Shown piece after piece: positions 56,135-64,000 of a DNA stretch of 64,000 bases. The stretch's first letter is position 1; the number at the start of each line of letters is the position of its first letter. Source of the stretch: Crocodylus rhombifer (lineage: Eukaryota; Chordata; Crocodylia; Crocodylidae); contig JAVSML010024722.1 in the NCBI GenBank assembly GCA_038503035.1, positions 1,137,579-1,201,578 on the forward strand, given 5' to 3'. The notes beneath the pieces were generated by a model. It was given only the letters and a program-made list of their open reading frames with translations, did not search any database and had not been told where the DNA came from. Position numbers and translations under genes: made by a program.

Positions 56135-57735
56135 GTGCCTGCTGGAAGGAGCATTTTGAAGACCTTCTCCACTGAGACAATTGTTGATGAGAGTGTTCTC
56201 AACTCCATCCCACAACACCCAGTCATAGGTGATCTCAGAATCCCTCCAACCCTTGATGAGGTTAGGAAAGCCATCAAGCAGATGAAGAACAACAAGGCAT
56301 ATGGAGTGGAGGGAATCCCTGCTGAGATCTTCAAACAGGGAAGAGAGGTGCTCACATCACAGCTTCATGCCCTCATCTTAAGGATCTGGAATGATGAGGA
56401 AGTCCCAGATGACTTCAGGAATGCCATGATTGTGACAATCTTCAAGAAAGGAGGCAAATCCAACTGTGGAAACTCCAGAGGGATCACCTTGCTGTCCACA
56501 CAGGAAAGACCATTGTGAGAACCCTCCTGAACTGTCTCCTTCCACTTGCTGAAGAGCTTCTCCCAGAATTTCAGTGTGGGTTTAAGCTATCAAGAGGCAC
56601 AACTGATAAGTTCTTCACAGCTTGACAGCTGCAGGAGAAATGCCGGGAACAATATAAGCCTCTTTACATGGCCTTCTTTAACCTCATGAAAGCTTTTGAC
56701 TCAGTCAGCCAAGAAGTGTTGTGGAGGATCCTTCTGAAGTATGGAGGCCCACAAAAAATTGTCAACATTCTCTGCCTTCTCCATGGTGGTATGCAAGTGG
56801 TGGTTCTCAGTAATGGATCTATTACAGATCTTTTTGAGGTTAAAATGGGAATTAAGCAAGGCTGCGTCATTGCTTGAACATTCTTCTCAATATTCCTTGC
56901 CACAATGCTACATCTAACCACCATCAAGCTTCCAGCCAGAGTGCAGCTAAACTACCAAATGGATAGTAAACTGTTTAACCTCATAGATTCATAGATTCAT
57001 AGATGCTAGGGTCGGAAGGGACCTCAATAGATCATCGAGTCCGACCCCCTGCATAAGCAGGAAAGAGTGCTGGGCCTACATTACCCCAGCTAGATACACA
57101 TCCAACCTTCTCTTGAATACCCCCAGGGTAGGGGAGAGCACCACCTCCCTTGGGAGCCCGTTCCAGACCTTGGCCACTCGAACTGTGAAGAAGTTCCTCC
57201 TAATATCTAATCTAAATCTGCTCTCCTCTAGCTTGTGGCCATTATTTCTTGTAACCCCCGGGGGCGCCTTGGTGAATAAATACTCACCAATTCCCTTCTG
57301 TGCCCCCCTGACGAACTTATAGGCAGCCACCAGGTCGCCTCTCAACCTTCTCTTGCAGAGGCTGAAAAGGTCCAGTTTCTCTAATCTCTCCTCATAGGGC
57401 TTGGCCTGCAGGCCCCTAACCATACGAGTGGCCCTTCTCTGGACCCTCTCCAGGTTATCCGCATCCTTCTTGAAGTGCGGCGCCCAGAATTGCACGCAGT
57501 ACTCCAGCTGCGGTCTGACCAGCGCCCGATAGAGGGGAAGTATCACCTCCTTGGACCTATTTGTCATGCATCTGCTGATGCACGATAAAGTGCCATTGGC
57601 TTTTCTGATGGTTTCGTCACACCTCAGCCAACTCCAAGCCAAAACCAAGACCACCCTGACCTCAATCACTGAGCTAAGGTATGCTAATGATGCTGTAGCA
57701 TGTGATCACTCAGAAGCACTTTCAGGCAATCGTTG
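56135..57735 (+). pseudogene. LINE reverse transcriptase, split by CR1
   Basis: TLDEVRKAIKQMKNNKAYGV and IPAEIFKQG, then AMIVTIFKKGGKSNCGNSRG form the fingers; YMAFFNLMKAFDSVSQEVLW gives the first palm block with D in KAFD; MGIKQGCVIA the next. The fragment KLFNL at 56968-56982 continues after the CR1 as QLQAKTKTTLTS and YANDAVACD, where the catalytic Y-A-D-D reads Y-A-N-D. Stops at 56516 and 56875. Confidence 0.82.
56981..57622 (-). mobile_element. CR1 LINE, 5'-truncated, nested in other LINE
   Basis: The plus strand starts with the reversed CR1 3' terminus (TCATAGATTCATAGATTCAT, 56981-57000), then GGAAGGGACCTCAATAGATC. On the minus strand the C-terminal part of the reverse transcriptase protein is open to the 5' break point: SKEVILPLYRALVRPQLEYC, DNLERVQRRATRMVRGLQAK, FRLDIRRNFFTVRVAKVWNG, ending in DVYLAGVM. 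It is closely related to the 3' half of the CR1 at 8.4-11.7 kb and is the best-preserved CR1 coding stretch in the window. Confidence 0.93.
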
Positions 57736-58519
57736 ACATCTTTACCGAGGCATACAAGGACATAGGTCTGATGCCTAATATTCAGAAGACTAAGGTCCTC
57801 CATCAACAAACTAATGAACTGTCCCCAACTCTGGTAATCCAGATCCACACTGAGACGCTGGAGAACACTGAGTATTTCCCGTACCTCAGAAACCATCTGT
57901 CACAGAAGTCTGACATCAATAAAGAAATTCAACATATTCTCAAATGTGTAAATGCAGCCTTTGGATGCCTGAAGAAATGGGTGTTCAAAGATTGTGACAT
58001 CAGATCCAAAACCAAATTCATAGTTTATCAAGCAGTCATGATCCCCATCTTGTTTTATGGATCTGAGACATGCACAGCAAACAGGAGACATCTAAAGTTG
58101 TTGGAGTAGTACCATGAACGCTGCCTGTGGAAAATCCTATGAATCCAGTGGGAAGACAGATGCACCAACATTAGCATCCTTCTGCAAACAAACATCACAA
58201 ATATTGAGGTGATGATCTTCTGACAACAACTTCATTTGGCTGGCCACATCATCTGGATGTCCAGCTCCAGACTCCTGAAGCAAGTTTTATTCTCCCAGCT
58301 TAGCCAAGGCATATGCTCAAAAGGAGGGCAGAGAAAGAGCCTCAGGGATGTCCTCAAGGCCAACTTAAAAAAATGCAAAATCAGTGCCAACTCATGGGAA
58401 ACTATTGCTCAGGACCACCCCAAATGGTGGGAGTCTGCTGCAGAGATCTCACTACTTTGAAACCTCATGACAAAAACAGGAGATGGAAAAGTGGGAGCAG
58501 CAGGAACAGCATGTTGTAG
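57702..58519 (+). pseudogene. LINE C-terminal region, broken
   Basis: LMPNIQKTKVLHQQTNEL and NTEYFPYLRNHLS, then FGCLKKWVFKDCDIRSKTKF and ILFYGSETCTANRRH. After a stop the frame resumes near 58236 with AGHIIWMSS and GQRKSLRDVLKANLKKCKIS. The order matches the copy at 43.2-43.8 kb, so both derive from the same family. Confidence 0.78.
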
Positions 58520-58639
58520 ACCAAATGATGAATCCAGCACCACCCATCCCACATGGAAACACGTCTAAAGTCTCTTGATCCCGAATAGGCCTCATCAGCC
58601 ATCTTTGGACACATAGATAAGACAGCCATGGAAGACAAT

Positions 58640-58960
58640 CATCCTTGACTGCTTTGGAAGATATGTAACTACTTCATTACTTTTGCTATGTCATGAAGGG
58701 ATTGCCGAGGATGATTGTCAAAGAGATTGCCAAAGAAGACCCTCTCAGGCATCCACTACACTCACAGTTTCTTGCCAGCATTTAGCAGGGTCCCTGAGTC
58801 CAGGCATGCATGCAGGCAGGCCGGTCTACCTCCATCCTTTAAGGAAAAGAACTGCTTAGCTGTTCTGGAAGATATGAAACTACCACTTCTTCATTACTTT
58901 TGCTATGCTATCTGAGCTAGTCATATAAGACTGACTCTGCATTGCTACTTTAGCCACGAT
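58640..58960. repeat. Short duplicated segment after LINE end
   Basis: GGAAGATATGTAACTACTTC (58659-58678) recurs as GGAAGATATGAAACTACCAC (58867-58886), each followed by TTCATTACTTTTGCTATG, so about 50 bases at the LINE 3' end are duplicated about 208 bases apart, with unrelated sequence between. Confidence 0.6.
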
Positions 58961-61900
58961 GCCAGGTCCCTCAGGTTCTTAGCATCACTGAAGTAATTGT
59001 ACTCAGAAGGGGTCTGGGTAGGACTGGCCACTGACTCTGCACTCCCAGATCCAGTTACCTGAGAGTTTAGTTATTACATTGTGAAAGGGGTTAAACATCA
59101 TACAGAACCTAAGAATAGAAGAGTCACATCACACTACGAAACAGAAACTCCTTTCCCACTATTTATGTCCAGTGATACTGTCCAGTCATGCAAGACTGAG
59201 GTTTTGGTTATGGTGACTTGGGTTGTACTAACTCCAGTTTTATTGCCCTATCATCACAGTAACATTTAACTACCCTTAAACCTCAAACTTCAAAAAGTCT
59301 AAATAAAAAAGACCATCATACTGGACTAATAGTTAAAAAATACAAGCAAATAAAGTCTGTCTCATCCCATCTGTTCCCCTGATTCATCACTGAATGGTGG
59401 AAGAGATCTCCTTTGCTTGCACTTCAGAGCTGTACAGGCTTACTTATGTATTCCCATGCTGGTGCCTATTGCAGCTTATGCCCTAAGAAGTACACATGAT
59501 TTGATTTAAGTTTTGCCATTTTTAAACAATTATTAAAGCTTGGTTTCAATTATAAGAATAATAGTTCTCCATTGGCCCTACAGCAAAGCTTGAAGAATAC
59601 TGAAGTAGCAGTTTTGAAGCTATTAACATTTAAATCTGGCTGGAGAGTTTTGAAAAGTGCAGAGAAATCGCTGTGTTTATAGGAGCAGTGTGTTATCTTT
59701 AAGTTATGTGTGTGTGAAAACCAGGGAATGGAGACTGCTTTTGCCTCTCCAGCTATAGCAGATGCTACTTGATGTGTGCTTTAATACTGAAATATGCTCT
59801 TATCCTTTTACAGCATCCTTCTCAATTCTCCCTTGTCCTCCCACTTCTCTTGCCCTCTTTGTAGGCCCTCCTGCCCCTGACCTCTCATTTCCTCCATCAT
59901 CCTGTAATAAAAGAAATAAAAGCAGAATGGGGGACTAAGTGAGAATCCACACTGCTTGTGGTGTTAATGAAGAGGTTGGAGGAGACACTGCTTAGAGACA
60001 CTCCATAGGTGGCAGCTTAAAAATCATCTCTCTATTTCTCTCTGATTTTAATTAATTGGGCTGTATTTAAGATGAAATTTATTCAATTTGCGCACTGTGT
60101 TGAGGATGTCACACTACAACATCAGTTATATACATAGCAATACAATTATCATTCTCTGCTGACAAATGTACCGTGACATTGATAAAAAGGCAATAATTCG
60201 AATGTACACGTTAAAATCACCCCCGATAGCTTATTATAGATTGTCAAATGAATATAAATATCTAATGTTCATCCTGTAATGTTCATTTGTACAAGAGAAA
60301 ATGAAGGTATAGAAGAATAAATTAAAGTCAAAGAAACACAAGAAAAACCCAAGAAAAAGCCCTTGATGTTTCCTGAATTGAATCCCGATCCTTATCCACA
60401 TTTCTATTAAAAGACTCAGCACAGTACCTATTAGTGGGACATTTTCCACTCCAGCAGCCCTGTGTCAGGATATGCAGAACTGGCTAAACCTTTCTGTGTC
60501 CCTCAATAAATTTTGCTGATCACTAGCCATAAACCTAAAATTCTCCCAGATTGTTTACAATCCCCATTTCACATTTCTAGGAAGCATCACCAGATGCATA
60601 ACCCTTCAGAGGACTAAGCATGTATTTTGTCCCTTCCTACCCCACATGCAGGCTCTCTTCTTCAATAGAGTACATTATTCCTTCTATATATTTCTCGGCA
60701 GGTATGCACTGGTCGGCAGAATTAGTCCTGACCAAACCTAGAGCAAAATAAATACCTGTTAACTTCTTGTCTAAAACAGTTTTTCCCCTTCCCACACACT
60801 CTTGTGTGTACTCTTGTGACAGGTGTCCATTAAAATGGTGCTTCAGAAGGAAAAAAGGCACCAAAAATTGCACAGTAGTTTAGTCTCAGCTCATTAACTA
60901 GACTAAGCCAAAAATAGCTATAGACATAAAATATAGGAATGCTGTGGGACAGCAAGAAAACTGAACTTTTATTTTTATTCCTTTTGTCTTGATTCATTAC
61001 TTTGCCTGCTTACTCCAAGTCAGAAATGTAGCTGAGCTGGTATATTGAGCCATGGATAAGATACTTTCTACTGTTCAGATGTCTTAGGCTAAAATAAATC
61101 CATTTCTCTAGCAGAGGAGCTGACCAGGATGTTGAATAGTACACTGGATCACGGATCTGAAATACTGACGCATACAGTAACTAGTGACAGCATGCAAGAA
61201 TCTGACACAAACTGCCAGAGCATTATTTATTATGTACTGTACCACAGCCAAAAAGCCTAGAAATCCAGTTCTGTATTGGCTTCTCAGATTCCAGCGAGCT
61301 GAAAGGGAGCCAGGTAGAGCTAACAGCCTTTCTTGTTGTCCTTTCTCAAGAGGACTCCAGCCAACTTGATCAATCACAACTGACCCTTTATTAGGACTTG
61401 TGCAGCAGAGTGGGATTTCCTGGCTGAGTCACCAGACTAATTTAATGTTTTTGGTTTACTTCCAAGTTGCTTTGTACCCCTGCTTTTGTTGAGGGGAAAA
61501 AAGGCATATTCATTGACAGCAACATGTAATTTGTTTTGGTATTAGTTCATGGTATTCACCTAGCTGAACAATCTCTGTATCTAGTTCTTTCAGCAGAATT
61601 GTGTCTGCTTTTTGATATTTCTGGTCGGTTAATTTTTCTTCCTCTTTTGTTGTTAAATGTTACCGATAGAACTTGCAGGAAAGGTCACAAATACCATACA
61701 GTATGAAGAATTGGCATATTTACTTTCATTATTGTTGGAGGACCAAATAAGATCAATAAAAGAAACGCTTTTCTTAAAAAGCCATGCATGAGTCCGTCCT
61801 TTGAAGGAGTGATTTTAATATATTTATCTGGAAAGGGTGATGTCGAAAAGAACGTAATCACGAGGAAAAAGCTTAGGTGCTTTGTGTTTCATCTTTAAGA

Positions 61901-63359
61901 GTTTGAGGCCTTTTGAAAATCCATTGTTTATATAAAAGAAAATTCTTAAAAGACATGTATTCTGGGCTCACTGAGAAAGATCTTCCTTCCAGGGGAGACT
62001 CTAGGGATCACCCAAATTAAGTTAGTTCATCTCAGAACCCACAGTGAAGTTCTGTTGCACATGGAGGGGGTGAGAAAGTGTCCGCCAGCTTGTGGACTGC
62101 ATCACTGTGGAAAAGGCTTACTTTCAGAAATAAAATTACCTTTCAGAATAGAGTTGGGTCAATCTAACAACTGAAGACCACCAAGAAATATTTCCATGAT
62201 GCAGGAAGTGGTTATCATGACCCATATGATCTATTCTTTCCTTCTGTGTCAGTTTTCAGTTTATACTCCGATTTGTGGTTAGAGAACACTCTTCTGTTCA
62301 GGTGCTATATTAAAAATGATACATAAAAGCAAAGGCCTAGCTATTTGTGGTTATTAAAAATCCCTTGATACTTTTTGCAAGAAGTGGTGTATGTTTCCTC
62401 TGACGTCCTTGTCAACAGTCTAAAGGGAACAGTTGCTTCTAACCACCTACATTTTGCAGAAATTTTAATTGTGGTCTTCATCCTAAATACCTTTCCTTTC
62501 CTTTCCTAAATTAGAATATTGCATCGTATTACAGTGCACTGCTACGGCCTGATCTTACCCCGGAAGCCAGAAGCAAAATTACCAATTACTTCTATGGAAC
62601 AACTGAGCCCTTAACAGTTTCCGTGTTTCACCTTAGTGGTGTCAGCATTTAAGTGGAAGTGGTAGTGACTTCTATATATAATATTGTATTCTGTTGTAAA
62701 GCACTTAGAGTTCCTCTGGGATGGAACCATACAAATGTTCACTATATTATGACTGAACTCTTTGCAGTCCTTAGTTTGTCAGACAGAGGGGAATCTCATC
62801 AGACCATACACCAACTTACTCTTACTTGTGGCTTCAGTGGAAAATCAAGATACTGCCATACATCACCATGGCCTCTGGAATTTGTGTGAGGCATCTGGAT
62901 ATGGCTTCCTGATTAATGCCACCAACATTGTTTACCACTGTCGGATCTATTCAGAGCCCTGCACTGATGATGCAGCAGTATGAAATAGTACCACACCTAT
63001 CTCAATGCTGCAGCTTCCCGGCTAATGTTGGTCATCAGAATTTCCCCTCCTGTTTAAATAAAGGCTCTGATACCATGTCACTTGGCAGCTCCAAAGTCTA
63101 TGCTTAGGATCTGCTCCCTGCTCTACTTTGAAATTACAAAAATGACCTGCCTTAGAAAAATAATGAGTCAAGACAAAGCTTATTTCATATTTCCTTAAGA
63201 TCATTTTCCATTTATTTTGGGCTTGAACCTGCACAGTGCAGATATGGAGCATTGTGCATATAAGTGTAATGAGACAGGGAATGCTGAGGCAATATTATGT
63301 ACAACTATTATGTTCCTCTTCTTCTTGAACCGCAGCTTAACTCTTTGCTGTAGTTCTGT
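58961..63359. other. AT-rich DNA, no supported gene
   Basis: No exon with two good splice sites and an open frame was found. A strong acceptor near 62510 (CTTTCCTTTCCTTTCCTAAA then TTAG) leads into a frame of 45 codons (NIASYYSALLRPDLTPEARS) ending at 62652 without polyadenylation context; not enough to call. Confidence 0.4.
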
Positions 63360-63548
63360 CTTCTCGGGACTCTTTTGCTGCTGATTGCCATGTGTACTGG
63401 GGCCCAAGGGCTACGGCTTCTGTGGCAAGCCAGTCCCTCGCTGACCTTGGCCCCTGACTTCCAGTGACTAACAGGTAGCCTGACAGGTCAAATAAAAGTG
63501 GCTTCACAGGCCGGATCTGCCCTGCTGGCCATGCGTTTGCCACCCCTG
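63360..63548. mobile_element. Possible hAT-like element, right end
   Basis: The right edge GCGTTTGCCACCCCTG in reverse is CAGGGGTGGCAAACGC, a terminus typical of hAT elements. A convincing left terminus is not seen; the left limit is approximate. Confidence 0.35.
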
Positions 63549-64000
63549 CTTAATGGCATGATCATAACACGTGGTATGTGTCACTTGGGCTCATCAGGAC
63601 TTGAGAAGAATGACAGCATACCAGTCCTTTCCAAGTACTTCAGCACCCTGTCGACACACATTGTGAGGTCTCCGATGCTATCACTATCCCAGTCTTGGAC
63701 TGGTTACCTGGCTTCCTCCACTGCAGTAAATGTGTAGCTTGTGTCTGAAGTACTATAGATTTTGGGACCCAGCCCTCACAGCTCAAGCATCTCAATCCTG
63801 AACTAAGCAGCTGTTGAATCCACAGGGCCTTTTAAACTCCTGAGTTACAAATCCTGGTGTTCAGAGCAGCAGAAAAGTGACCGGGAGTGACCTGTTAGGT
63901 GACTGGCCCACAATGCAAGTTCCCTTTACTGCTGCAGAAACAAGTCCTGAGCATGCACCTTATTTCTGGGACATATGAGTTGCCCTGCCCTCTGTATGTA
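63549..64000. other. Nothing recognised
   Basis: No gene or repeat that I can support. Confidence 0.35.

Larger units (their letters stand above)
54790..58690 (+). mobile_element. APE-type LINE (not CR1), nearly full length, broken
   Basis: Endonuclease, reverse transcriptase and C-terminal region lie in order on the plus strand. The endonuclease starts TWNIRT (54826-54843), then IAALSETQ, YVPTLDTANEIKEEFY and NKLILL. The reverse transcriptase follows at about 56.1-57.7 kb and LFYGSETCTANRRHLKLLE near 58.05 kb. An end similar to a zinc-finger (IGLISHLWTH in one frame, about 58588-58616) occurs before the 3' end. Multiple stops and frameshifts. A CR1 interrupts it at 56981-57622. The clade is not assigned. 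Confidence 0.85.

Noticed and set aside
1..64000. CRISPR arrays, operons, tRNA or rRNA genes
   Set aside because: The sequence is clearly from an animal nuclear genome. I looked for tRNA-like boxes and found only one degraded B-box-like site (25.85 kb).

Overview
This is nuclear DNA of an amniote, most likely a crocodilian (less likely a turtle or other sauropsid). The evidence is the density and type of repeats: several CR1 LINEs ending in short direct repeats related to ATCTATGA and 5'-truncated CR1 stubs, one other LINE type in two copies, many hAT-like non-autonomous elements, foldback elements, and AT-rich intron-like DNA with short exons and consensus splice sites. There is no operon structure and no RNA gene I can defend.

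The window is organised around a CpG island at about 28.83-29.56 kb, which looks like a shared promoter. To its left, on the minus strand, short exons form the 5' and middle part of a multi-exon gene that runs off the left edge (exons at 26.0, 25.6, 20.7, 19.2, 12.8, 4.9, 4.65 and 0.2 kb). Five of these junctions keep reading frame exactly, including a 22-base micro-exon. To its right, on the plus strand, a second gene is indicated by exons at 33.0, 35.6, 36.8, 37.5, 37.9 and 38.3 kb. The last four keep frame and end in a stop codon near 38.48 kb. I could not name either protein; both read like helical, leucine-rich repeat-type (ARM/HEAT-like) proteins, which is only an impression. Some exons are missing from both chains.

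Everything else is mobile or repetitive. Main items: a hAT element with 8-bp duplication (1.8-2.4 kb); a nearly complete but broken CR1 (8.4-11.7 kb); a second CR1 (13.9-15.9 kb); an old CR1/L3-type LINE with two nested insertions (21.2-23.0 kb); a 790-bp palindrome beside the CpG island (29.9-30.7 kb); foldback elements at 38.6-39.6 and 49.9-50.8 kb; a GC-rich repeat block at 40.2-45.4 kb that includes a LINE copy split by a hAT-like element; a hAT element with a perfect 14-bp terminal inverted repeat that has been invaded by an LTR-like repeat (48.0-49.3 kb); a 330-bp tandem duplication and a hairpin-forming satellite with an assembly gap (52.7-53.9 kb); and a long APE-type LINE (54.8-58.7 kb) split by a younger antisense CR1. 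The last 5 kb hold no gene I can support. I found no convincing new biological system. The best leads are the two unnamed divergent genes, a possible stop-carrying (poison) exon in the right-hand gene, and the palindrome next to their promoter.
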